NCBI GenBank assembly: GCA_045636125.1
Contig: JAZTWX010000020.1
Span: 124,001-188,000 of the forward strand
Direction of reading: 5' to 3'
DNA length: 64,000 bases
From: HGM04593 sp045636125
GTDB taxonomy: Bacteria > Bacteroidota > Bacteroidia > Bacteroidales > Bacteroidaceae
In this document: in pieces, positions 9,752 through 16,864 of the stretch
Position numbering within the stretch: position 1 is the stretch's first letter
Layout: every line of letters starts with the position of its first letter
Position numbers and translations under genes: made by a program
The notes under the pieces: model-generated
What the model was told of the DNA's origin: nothing
The model's database searches: none
Seen by the model: the letters and a program-made list of their open reading frames with translations, nothing else

Positions 9752-11268
9752 TGCGAACCATGAATTTTGTCACAAAATACAAGTATCCACTGGGGCTGGC
9801 GTTGCTTGCCCTGGTGGTTTTTGTCTATATATTCAACGCTAAAATCGATTTCAACGGCGACAACTGCTATTATTACATTTTTGCATCGTCGCTGGCTGCC
9901 GGCAACGGGTACACCGACGTTATGGGCAACGCAACAGCCTTGTTCCCTCCCGGCTACCCATTGTTGATGGCTCTTGTGCGCTTTTTCACGGCTTCGGTGG
10001 TTGCGCAGAAGGTCTTTAACCTTGTGCTGCTCTTTGCGGCGGTGCTGTTGCTGTTCTTTATTCTGCTGGGCGAAAAGGTGCGTCAGCCGTTGGCATTTGT
10101 GGCGTGCGCCGCAGTGCTGGTAACCCCCCACCTGCTGGAGTTTTCCACAATGATGATGAGCGAGGCATCGTGCATCTTCTTCATAATGCTCTCGCTCTAC
10201 TCTTTCGGGCGCTTGCCCCGGGAAGGTAGCGTGTGGCGCTCGCCGTGGCTGTGGGTGTTCCTGTTCGCTACTGTATATACCTTTTATATACGCACGCAGG
10301 CAGTGGTGTTTGTGGGCGCGGTAGTGGTTGCGCTGCTGTGTGCGCGTCGCTTTAAGGTGGCTGCCGCTGCCGTGGCTGCCTTTGTGCTGGGCTATGCACC
10401 GTGGGCACTGCGTAATGTGGTGCTGGGCGTGGGGCAGTCGCGTTATATGAGCCAGATCGATTTTTCGAACGTGTGGGGCAATGCCAGGATGCTTCTTGTG
10501 CAGGCTCTCCCCGAAAGCGTTGTTCCGTTTTTCGATGTAAACTATGCCGCCCGCCCGTCGGCTCTGCTTGTTGCAATTGCTGTTGTAATGCTTGCCGTTA
10601 TGTTCTATGGCTTCTGGCAATTGAAGGGCCTGCGTGTGCTGTTGCCTCTCTTTTTTGCGGGTAATATTGCAATTGTGGCAATAATGAACACCCCCAGCTA
10701 TTACCGTTATATGGTAATAGCCCTGCCGCTCATTACGGCCGGCCTGCTCGTGGGTTTTTGGGGGTTGTGCAACGCTGTTTGCCAACGTTTCTTGCGCCGT
10801 GGCTTTTCGGCGTGGTTCCTGCTGCTCCTGTTAATACCGCTTTTTGTAGACGGCAGCCGTAACGAAAAACACAACCTGCAGGGGTTGAACGCAATTGCCA
10901 TCGACGATTACCCGCCCTTCTTCAAGAATTTCCTTGCAATAGGCGAGAATATGAGAAACCGGAATGTGCTTGTTGCCTGCCGCAAGCCCGAACTTTTCTA
11001 TGTCCACTCGGGCATAAGGGCTGTGAGGTTGGGGGAGTACAAGACCTCCATTGAAATTCTCAACGATATGGTGGACAGGCGCATAGATTACCTGCTGCTC
11101 GAAAATATGGGCTTCCGTTACACATACGAGAAACTTTACCCGTTGACAACGGAGTATGAAAAATTCTTCACCCTCGAAATGTATACTGCCGAGCCCGAGA
11201 ACCTGCTCTTCAGGTTCCACCGCCGTGAGGCCGAAAATTGGCTGCGGCAGAATTGTTACAGATGGTAG
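9751..11268 (+). CDS. GT-C type membrane glycosyltransferase, GT39-like
   Basis: The 505-residue protein has about ten membrane spans in the first 400 residues. The first periplasmic loop contains FNGDNCYYYIFASSLAAGNGYTD near residues 29-52, an acidic loop in the position where GT39/ArnT-type enzymes hold their catalytic Asp, followed by LFPPGYPLLMAL, also typical of that superfamily. The last 100 residues form a soluble periplasmic domain. I therefore read it as a polyprenyl-phosphate-sugar-using transferase. The ATG at 9751 overlaps the aminopeptidase stop. It is the last gene of the rightward block and is followed by a strong terminator at 11278-11309. Family placement is moderate; substrate unknown. 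Confidence 0.75.
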   Translation: MRTMNFVTKYKYPLGLALLALVVFVYIFNAKIDFNGDNCYYYIFASSLAAGNGYTDVMGNATALFPPGYPLLMALVRFFTASVVAQKVFNLVLLFAAVLLLFFILLGEKVRQPLAFVACAAVLVTPHLLEFSTMMMSEASCIFFIMLSLYSFGRLPREGSVWRSPWLWVFLFATVYTFYIRTQAVVFVGAVVVALLCARRFKVAAAAVAAFVLGYAPWALRNVVLGVGQSRYMSQIDFSNVWGNARMLLVQALPESVVPFFDVNYAARPSALLVAIAVVMLAVMFYGFWQLKGLRVLLPLFFAGNIAIVAIMNTPSYYRYMVIALPLITAGLLVGFWGLCNAVCQRFLRRGFSAWFLLLLLIPLFVDGSRNEKHNLQGLNAIAIDDYPPFFKNFLAIGENMRNRNVLVACRKPELFYVHSGIRAVRLGEYKTSIEILNDMVDRRIDYLLLENMGFRYTYEKLYPLTTEYEKFFTLEMYTAEPENLLFRFHRREAENWLRQNCYRW

Positions 11269-11277
11269 TCGCAAGGT

Positions 11278-11309
11278 AAAAAAGCAGAGCACGGCCGCTC
11301 TGCTTTTTT
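11278..11309 (+). terminator. Rho-independent terminator of the metG-glycan block
   Basis: AAAGCAGAGC at 11281-11290 pairs perfectly with GCTCTGCTTT at 11297-11306 around a six-base loop, and a T run continues to 11309. It lies 12 bases past the last stop codon and separates the block from the riboswitch-controlled operon. Confidence 0.88.
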
Positions 11310-11339
11310 CTTTTATCTTTGCTGCAAAAGAATTTGTTT

Positions 11340-11375
11340 TTTGTGCCGTGTTTTAATATAAAATCACTATTTTCG
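11340..11375 (+). promoter_or_regulatory. Probable promoter of the nrdDG operon
   Basis: TATTTTCG at 11368-11375 is a one-mismatch match to the -7 consensus. TTTG at 11340-11343 could be the -33 element, though the 24-base gap is a little long. Transcription would begin just before the riboswitch. Confidence 0.5.
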
Positions 11376-11383
11376 CAACAGAA

Positions 11384-11545
11384 TAGGTTCCTTTGAAATA
11401 TCCCTTTCAAAGGATTAAAAGGGAAACGTGTGAAAATCCCGTACAGTCCCGCTGCTGTGAAACTCTTTTGACAGCCCGGATATTCTGCCACTGGCCCTGC
11501 GCCGGGAAGGCTCCGGGGCGAGGAGTGAGTCAGAAGACCTGCCTG
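11384..11545 (+). promoter_or_regulatory. Cobalamin (B12) riboswitch
   Basis: The conserved blocks of the adenosylcobalamin-class aptamer appear in the right order: GGTTCC at 11386, AAAAGGGAA then GTGTGAAAATCCC, the CAGTCCCGCTGCTGTGA core at about 11444-11460, GCCACTG at about 11487, CCGGGAAGGC at about 11502, and the closing GAGTCAGAAGACCTGCC at 11527-11543. The stretch from 11546 to the nrdD start at 11624 would hold the expression platform; it contains GC-rich segments (for example GGCGCGGCAGTGCG) that could pair with the aptamer loop, but I cannot decide between translation block and termination. No U-run terminator is visible, which favours translational control. The family is well known; its placement before a class III ribonucleotide reductase is the notable point. 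Confidence 0.95.
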
Positions 11546-11623
11546 TTCTTTAAGTCTGTCGTTGCTCGTGGATTGGCGCGGCAGTGCGAATTATTTTTAC
11601 AAAACCATCAACATCCTACTAGA

Positions 11624-13831
11624 ATGATTCAGACAGTGCTTAAACGCGATGGACGCATCGTGGGTTTTAATGAGGAAAAGATAGTAACGGCTATCCGTAA
11701 GGCGATGCTCCACACCGAAAAGGGTGAGGATATGGCGCTCATACGCCAGATAACCGACCACATATCTATTAAGGGCGATTCGCAGATGACCGTGGAGGCC
11801 ATACAGGACATGGTTGAAATGGAGCTTATGAAGAGTAGCCGCAAGGATGTTGCAAAAAAATACATTGCCTACCGCAACCAGCGCAGCATTGCCCGCAAGG
11901 CAAAGACACGCGATATGTTCCAGGAGATTATAAACATAAAATCGAACGACATTACGCGTGAAAATGCCAATATGAACGCCGATACTCCGGCGGGAATGAT
12001 GATGAAATTCGCCAGCGAAACAACAAAACCCTATGTCGACGACTTTTTGCTTGGCGACGAGGTGCTCGATGCTGTTGCCAACAGCTATCTGCACATTCAC
12101 GACAAGGATTACTATCCCACAAAGAGCCTCACCTGCTGCCAGCACCCTCTCGACCACATTCTCGAAAACGGTTTCTGTGTGGGCCACGGTGAGTCGCGTC
12201 CCGCAAAACGCATAGAAACAGCCAGCGTGCTTGCCTGCATTTCAATGGAGACTGCACAGAACGAGATGCACGGCGGCCAGGCTATCCCTGCGTTCGATTT
12301 CTATATGGCACCCTATGTGCGCGCCACTTTCATTGAGGAGCTTAAGAACCTCGAGGAGCTTACATCGGCCAACTATGCTCACCTCTACGACCGCGAAATA
12401 AACGATTACGAGGAGCTTCCGCTCGATTTCCTTTCGGGTGACGAGCGCATTGTGCAGCACGCAATGAATCGCACCGTGAAACGTGTGCACCAGGCAATGG
12501 AGGCGTTCATCCATAACATGAATACAATTCACTCGCGTGGTGGTAACCAGGTGGTTTTCAGTTCAATAAACTACGGAACCGATACTTCGGCCGAAGGCCG
12601 CTGCGTCATAAGGGAATTGCTCAACAGCACCTATCGTGGTGTGGGCAACGGCGAAACAGCCATCTTCCCCATTCAGATATGGAAAAAGAAACGTGGCGTG
12701 AGCTACTTGCCCGACGACCGCAACTACGACCTCTACCAGCTTGCCTGCAAAGTGTCGGCGCGCCGCTTCTTCCCCAACTTCCTTAACCTCGACGCTACAT
12801 TCAACCAGAATGAAGCGTGGAGAGCCGACGATCCCAAGCGTTACATACACGAGGTTGCCACAATGGGCTGCCGCACACGTGTCTTCGAGAACCGTTTCGG
12901 TATGAAGACATCCATAGGCCGCGGTAACCTTTCGTTCTCAACAGTAAACATTGTGCGCCTGGCTATTGAGTGTATGAATGTGGAGGACAAGCAGCAGCGC
13001 GTGGCACAGTTCTTTGCACGCCTCGACAGCCTGCTCGAAATTACCGCAAAGCAGCTGCACGAACGTATGGAGTTCCAGCGCACTGCCTTTGCAAAGCAGT
13101 TCCCTTTGCTTATGTCGGCACTGTGGGTGGGATGCGACAAACTTAAACCCACCGATACCATTGCATCGGTAATTAACCAGGGCACGCTGGGTATTGGCTT
13201 TATTGGTCTTGCAGAGTGTCTTGTGGCTCTTTTGGGCAAGCATCACGGCGAGAGCGATGAGGCTCAGGAGCTTGGTGTCAAGATTATAACCTATATGCGC
13301 GACCGTGCCAACGATTTTTCGGAGCGCTACCAGCACAACTACAGTATCCTTGCGACGCCCGCCGAGGGCCTTTCGGGCAAGTTCACCCGTGCCGACCGCA
13401 AACGCTTCGGCGTAATAGAGGGTGTTACAGACCGCGATTATTACACCAACAGTAACCACGTTCCTGTGTACTACAAGTGCAGTGCGCGTCACAAGGCCGA
13501 AATCGAGGCACCGTACCACGCACTCACCGGCGGTGGACACATTTTCTACGTGGAAATTGATGGCGACGCAACCCACAACCCCGAAGCCATTATGCGCGTT
13601 GTAGATATGATGGATAAATACAACCTGGGTTACGGCTCGGTGAACCACAACCGCAACCGTTGTATGGACTGCGGTTACGAAAATTCGGAAAAGGATTTGA
13701 AGGCCTGCCCCAAATGCGGTAGCACAAACCTCGACCGCCTGCAGCGCATCACCGGCTATCTTGTGGGAACAACCGACCGTTGGAACAAGGCAAAACTTGC
13801 CGAACTTAACGACCGCGTTGTCCACGAATAA
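11624..13831 (+). CDS. nrdD: Anaerobic (class III) ribonucleoside-triphosphate reductase
   Basis: NrdD makes deoxyribonucleoside triphosphates without oxygen, using a glycyl radical. The 735-residue reading from the ATG at 11624 begins at once with an ATP-cone domain (VLKRDGRIVGFNEEKI, about residues 4-19). The catalytic barrel follows. Near the C-terminus a four-Cys zinc site (CMDCG at about 680 and CPKCG about 15 residues on) precedes the radical loop RITGYLVG with the glycyl-radical Gly at about 711. Length is normal for the family. An in-frame ATG at 11393 would add 77 residues, but those would be encoded by the riboswitch itself, so I reject it. nrdG follows after 12 bases. Expression should fall when cobalamin is plentiful. 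Confidence 0.97.
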   Translation: MIQTVLKRDGRIVGFNEEKIVTAIRKAMLHTEKGEDMALIRQITDHISIKGDSQMTVEAIQDMVEMELMKSSRKDVAKKYIAYRNQRSIARKAKTRDMFQEIINIKSNDITRENANMNADTPAGMMMKFASETTKPYVDDFLLGDEVLDAVANSYLHIHDKDYYPTKSLTCCQHPLDHILENGFCVGHGESRPAKRIETASVLACISMETAQNEMHGGQAIPAFDFYMAPYVRATFIEELKNLEELTSANYAHLYDREINDYEELPLDFLSGDERIVQHAMNRTVKRVHQAMEAFIHNMNTIHSRGGNQVVFSSINYGTDTSAEGRCVIRELLNSTYRGVGNGETAIFPIQIWKKKRGVSYLPDDRNYDLYQLACKVSARRFFPNFLNLDATFNQNEAWRADDPKRYIHEVATMGCRTRVFENRFGMKTSIGRGNLSFSTVNIVRLAIECMNVEDKQQRVAQFFARLDSLLEITAKQLHERMEFQRTAFAKQFPLLMSALWVGCDKLKPTDTIASVINQGTLGIGFIGLAECLVALLGKHHGESDEAQELGVKIITYMRDRANDFSERYQHNYSILATPAEGLSGKFTRADRKRFGVIEGVTDRDYYTNSNHVPVYYKCSARHKAEIEAPYHALTGGGHIFYVEIDGDATHNPEAIMRVVDMMDKYNLGYGSVNHNRNRCMDCGYENSEKDLKACPKCGSTNLDRLQRITGYLVGTTDRWNKAKLAELNDRVVHE

Positions 13832-13843
13832 AGCCGCTCCCCG

Positions 13844-14335
13844 ATGTTGTCTATATTGAATATATTGGAAGATACAACTGTCGATGGACCGGGGTTCCGC
13901 ACCTCGGTCTATTGTGCAGGTTGTCCCCGCCGCTGCCCCGGTTGCCACAACCCGCAGTCGTGGAATATAGACAACGGCCACCCTATGGCTATTGACGAAA
14001 TTCTCGAAATAATACTTGCCGACGAGTTTGCCGACGTTACCTTCAGCGGCGGCGACCCAATGTTTCAGGCACAGGGCTTTGTCCGCCTTGCAGCCGCCAT
14101 TAAGGAAAAAAGCAACAAGAATATATGGTGTTTCACGGGCTACCTGTTCGAGGAACTGCTTGAAAACCCCGTTCAAAAGGAGCTTTTGCAGCACATAGAC
14201 GTGCTTGTCGACGGGCCCTTTGTGCAGGAATTGCGCGACGAACAACTCCGTTTCAGGGGTAGCAGCAACCAACGGGTGATCGATGTGCCGCGTTCCCTTG
14301 CAAGCGGTGCGGTTGTTCTTGTCGAAGGTATGTAG
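13844..14335 (+). CDS. nrdG: Anaerobic ribonucleotide reductase activating protein (radical SAM)
   Basis: NrdG uses a 4Fe-4S cluster and S-adenosylmethionine to install the glycyl radical on NrdD. In this 163-residue protein the cluster cysteines form the CX3CX2C motif at C27, C31 and C34 (GCPRRCPGC), and FSGGDPMFQ at about residues 67-75 is the SAM-binding GGE-like segment. The size agrees with the small NrdG family. It follows nrdD closely and shares its riboswitch control. Its stop codon lies in the first arm of the terminator hairpin at 14332-14360. Identification is secure. Confidence 0.96.
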   Translation: MLSILNILEDTTVDGPGFRTSVYCAGCPRRCPGCHNPQSWNIDNGHPMAIDEILEIILADEFADVTFSGGDPMFQAQGFVRLAAAIKEKSNKNIWCFTGYLFEELLENPVQKELLQHIDVLVDGPFVQELRDEQLRFRGSSNQRVIDVPRSLASGAVVLVEGM

Positions 14336-14360
14336 CGGGTTATTTCCCGCTACTTTTTTT
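14332..14360 (+). terminator. Terminator of nrdDG, overlapping both convergent genes
   Basis: GTAGCGGG at 14332-14339 pairs with CCCGCTAC at 14346-14353, followed by seven T. The left arm includes the nrdG stop codon, and the right arm and T run encode the last codons (Lys-Lys-Ser-Ser-Gly-Lys) of the opposing PAP2 gene, so the hairpin is coding on the other strand. Confidence 0.85.
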
Positions 14361-15293
14361 GTATAGATATGTGGTGAGCGCGTACACACCTACGCCACTC
14401 AAAAGGCCTGCAATGCCGTCGATAAGGTAGTGGGCTTTTATGTACACCGTTGCGCAGCAGAGCAGGACAAAGAACGGGAGCAACGTGAGGGTGAGCCCTT
14501 TGCTTGTGCGGCGGGCAAGCAGCATAATTATGGTTGAAACGCCTATGTGCGAGCTTGGGAAGGCAGCTGTGGGGCGTTCACCCGATGCTTGTGCCATATT
14601 CACAAGCGCGGTAAAGAAGCCATCCTTGTCGGCCTGTGGCAGGGTGATTTCGGGGTTAAGGTTGAAATAGTTCCCAATTTCGGGGAATTGCCCGGCGGCA
14701 ACGGCAGCGTCGCCAATAACGGGGAAGTAGAACTGCGGGCCTGCAACGGGCACGAAGATGTACACAATATAGTAGATGAAGAACGATGCTATTATTACAA
14801 ACGTACAGCGTTCGGCCTCGCGCGGTTGCTTGAAAAAGTACCACAGTACAATGGCTATGATCATAGGGTAGTAGGCCCAGTAGCCCATATTGAAAGCCTC
14901 GCGCCACAGTGTGTGGCTGCACACCTGCTCGAAAAGCACGGCCGGCTGGCAACCGAAAAGCCACTGCTCGGCTGTGGCGGCAATGTGGTCGAGGTTGGCG
15001 AATATGCGGTTGAATTCAAAGGTGTCGGGGTACCAGTAGCTGAGCAGCGACATTTGCCCCACAATGCGGGTAAGGCGTGTGAGCGGCGAGGGGTAGAGGG
15101 TATACAGGTATATTATGGCAAACGTTCCCGCTGCAATGAAAAAACGCCCCATAAGCATCTCTTGCGGGTGGTGCAGGCGGTTGAAAAAGATGATTATGAG
15201 TATTGTGGTTAAGAGATTGTAGAGAAGGTTGAGCTTCTCCACGGCGAGCATGCGCACATTGCACTCCTCGCGGGTGAGAAATTTTACAGCCAT
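14340..15293 (-). CDS. PAP2-family membrane enzyme, Aur1/inositolphosphotransferase-like
   Basis: The 317-residue protein has about six spans. The PAP2 signature is complete in its second and third parts: AAFPSSHIGVSTII at about residues 235-248, giving the Ser-His pair, and KAHYLIDGIAGLLSG about 35 residues further, giving the catalytic His and Asp. This order and spacing are those of the PAP2_3 group, which includes fungal Aur1 (inositol phosphorylceramide synthase) and bacterial lipid phosphotransferases or phosphatases. It overlaps the upstream epimerase gene by ten bases on the same strand, so both belong to one operon. A role in making or trimming a membrane lipid head group is likely; whether inositol is involved is speculation. 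Confidence 0.8.
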   Translation of the reverse strand: MAVKFLTREECNVRMLAVEKLNLLYNLLTTILIIIFFNRLHHPQEMLMGRFFIAAGTFAIIYLYTLYPSPLTRLTRIVGQMSLLSYWYPDTFEFNRIFANLDHIAATAEQWLFGCQPAVLFEQVCSHTLWREAFNMGYWAYYPMIIAIVLWYFFKQPREAERCTFVIIASFFIYYIVYIFVPVAGPQFYFPVIGDAAVAAGQFPEIGNYFNLNPEITLPQADKDGFFTALVNMAQASGERPTAAFPSSHIGVSTIIMLLARRTSKGLTLTLLPFFVLLCCATVYIKAHYLIDGIAGLLSGVGVYALTTYLYKKSSGK

Positions 15294-16297
15294 TTTTCCT
15301 GTTTATACCAATTGATTGTTTCGCGTGTTCCTTGTTCGAGCGTGTACCGGGCGGTGAACTGCAGCTCCCGTTCAATGGGGCCGGTGTCGCACAGCCAGTT
15401 GCGCTGTTTCATTATATTATACTTGTCGCTGTTGAGCGTGGCGGGCTTGCCGGTGAGGCGCGCCACCTGTTCGGCAATGGCAGATATTGCTTTGAGCACC
15501 CACAGCGGCGCTGTTATGTGGAAAACCCGTTCAACACCCAGCGAGGCCTGTATGTAGTCGCTGAAGGCGCGGCTGCTGTAGCCGCGCGGCTCGCTCACAA
15601 AGTAGCTGCGACCGCTTATCTCCTTTTCCGTTGCAAGGTAGATTGCGTTTACAAGGTCTTTCACATATATGAATGTAATTGTCTGCTTTTTGTAGCCAAC
15701 GGCAAAATCCACGTGTTTCTTTATGCTCACAGCCATTTGGAAATAGTCGCTCTCGCGTGGCCCGTACACCCCTGTGGGACGCAGAATAATGTATGGGATG
15801 CCGCTGTTCTTTATGCACTCTTCGGCAAGGAGTTTGCTGTGCCCGTATGCGGTATTGGGTACCGGTGTGTCGCTCTCTTGTATGGGGGTGTGGGGTTCGG
15901 TCTCTCTTGCAGGGCCGAATATGCTCAAGGAGCTCAAATATACTATTTTGCGAGGCTTTGCGCCACACTCTGCGAGAGCTTCTACAAGGTGTTTCGTACC
16001 CTCGTAATTTATGCTCAAAAACTCCTTTTTATCGATACATTTTGTTACTCCGGCAGCGTGTACGACATAGTCCCAGCTGCCATACTCGCGTGCAAAAGCG
16101 GCAACTTGTTCCTTAAGGTGGTTCTTGCTTGCAAGGTCCAGAGTTATTGTCTTTATACCCTCCTTCTGCAGGTAGCGCAGGCTACTGGTGCCGCGCACTC
16201 CTGCCCACACCTCGTATCCCAGTTCAACGCCCCTTTCGGCAACGAAACTGCCGATGAAACCGCTAGCGCCGGTAACAAGAATTCTTTTCTTTGCCAT
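15284..16297 (-). CDS. NAD-dependent epimerase/dehydratase (extended SDR)
   Basis: From the ATG at 16297 the protein has 337 residues and begins MAKKRILVTGASGFIGSFV, an N-terminal Rossmann fold with the GxxGxxG nucleotide motif at residues 10-16. The catalytic Tyr-x3-Lys is seen as YGHSK near residue 150 and a conserved LRPTGVYGPRE follows, all as in sugar-nucleotide epimerases, 3-beta-HSD-like and dihydroflavonol-reductase-like enzymes. An upstream in-frame ATG at 16387 would run through the promoter at 16319-16350, so I chose the inner start. It is cotranscribed with the PAP2 gene, which suggests the substrate could be lipid-linked. The precise reaction is not predictable. Confidence 0.9.
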   Translation of the reverse strand: MAKKRILVTGASGFIGSFVAERGVELGYEVWAGVRGTSSLRYLQKEGIKTITLDLASKNHLKEQVAAFAREYGSWDYVVHAAGVTKCIDKKEFLSINYEGTKHLVEALAECGAKPRKIVYLSSLSIFGPARETEPHTPIQESDTPVPNTAYGHSKLLAEECIKNSGIPYIILRPTGVYGPRESDYFQMAVSIKKHVDFAVGYKKQTITFIYVKDLVNAIYLATEKEISGRSYFVSEPRGYSSRAFSDYIQASLGVERVFHITAPLWVLKAISAIAEQVARLTGKPATLNSDKYNIMKQRNWLCDTGPIERELQFTARYTLEQGTRETINWYKQEKWL

Positions 16298-16318
16298 AGT
16301 GTGTGGATGTTGCTTGTG

Positions 16319-16350
16319 CAAAGGTACTCTTTTTGTGTCGATATTGCAAC
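16319..16350 (-). promoter_or_regulatory. Bacteroidetes-type promoter of the epimerase-PAP2 operon
   Basis: On the minus strand GTTG (350-347) and a perfect -7 element TACCTTTG (326-319) are separated by 20 bases. The epimerase ATG lies 22 bases downstream. Confidence 0.75.
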
Positions 16351-16371
16351 CTTGCCCCGCCGGCCTGTGGT

Positions 16372-16379
16372 TAATTTTG
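16372..16379 (+). promoter_or_regulatory. -7 element for the small gene at 16399
   Basis: TAATTTTG at 16372-16379 fits TAnnTTTG and stands 19 bases before the ATG at 16399. A CTTG at 16351-16354 is the nearest -33 candidate, 17 bases away, and overlaps the region of the divergent epimerase promoter. Confidence 0.5.
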
Positions 16380-16398
16380 CAACTCAAAATATTGCATT

Positions 16399-16812
16399 AT
16401 GGTTAAAAAGTTAAAAACAATGCTCTCGCTTTTCGGGGGGTCGGGGTACAGGTATAATTTCAGTCTCTTCACATTCGACAAGGTGCACGGGGTGGAGGGG
16501 GCTCTCCCGCAGCAGCCTGCGGTCTTTGTATTTGCGCGCAGGGGGTACGACCGGCGTCGCAACCGCTTTACGTTCGACCCCATATGTTGCAGCGCAACCA
16601 CAAACCTTGCGGGCGTGGCTGTGAGCGAGCTTGCAAAGAGTGTGCCGGCTCTTGTTGATGCCAATTGTGTGGGGTGGCGTTTGTTCCCGGCGAGGATGAC
16701 CGCTGCACTATGGTGGACGATATTGCGAGCCGCATTTTTGCATAGTTTATTGGTTGTGCGGGCGGCTTTTGGCCTTTATTGCTTGTTTTATGTTTTTTTA
16801 TTGTTAATTTAG
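16399..16812 (+). CDS. Small hypothetical protein with a probable 3' frameshift
   Basis: I do not recognise this gene. The open frame gives 137 residues, beginning with a basic stretch, then a balanced soluble sequence with YNFSLFTFDKV at about 21-31 and LPQQPAVFVFARR at about 38-50, up to LVDANC near residue 91. After that the frame turns into an odd Trp/Leu-rich tail. One inserted G in the GGGG run at about 16670 would instead give GVAFVPGEDDRCTMVDDI and a stop at 16743-16745, a far more natural ending of a protein of about 116 residues. Either a single-base error or a real frameshift is likely. A -7 element sits just before the start. It lies divergent from the epimerase gene and ahead of rnr. 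Confidence 0.5.
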   Translation: MVKKLKTMLSLFGGSGYRYNFSLFTFDKVHGVEGALPQQPAVFVFARRGYDRRRNRFTFDPICCSATTNLAGVAVSELAKSVPALVDANCVGWRLFPARMTAALWWTILRAAFLHSLLVVRAAFGLYCLFYVFLLLI

Positions 16813-16814
16813 CG

Positions 16815-16833
16815 CATCGTTTTGCAAACGATG
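16815..16833. repeat. Inverted repeat in the rnr leader
   Basis: CATCGTTT at 16815-16822 and AAACGATG at 16826-16833 are perfect inverted arms around TGC, 31 bases before the rnr start. No T run follows, so it is not a terminator; it may be an operator or an mRNA hairpin near the start. Confidence 0.5.
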
Positions 16834-16864
16834 TGATTAATGGAAATTCAATAATTTGTGCGCT

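Noticed and set aside
11393..11623. An N-terminal extension of nrdD by 77 residues
   Set aside because: The added codons coincide with the cobalamin riboswitch, and the ATP-cone domain already begins directly after the ATG at 11624.
12938..14389. Long open frames antisense to nrdD-nrdG and to other genes, for example 9664-10785 (minus), 15332-16414 (plus) and 33546-34979 (plus)
   Set aside because: They mirror the codon bias of the real genes, have Cys/His-rich low-quality sequence and no family motif, and the opposite strand carries well-supported genes.
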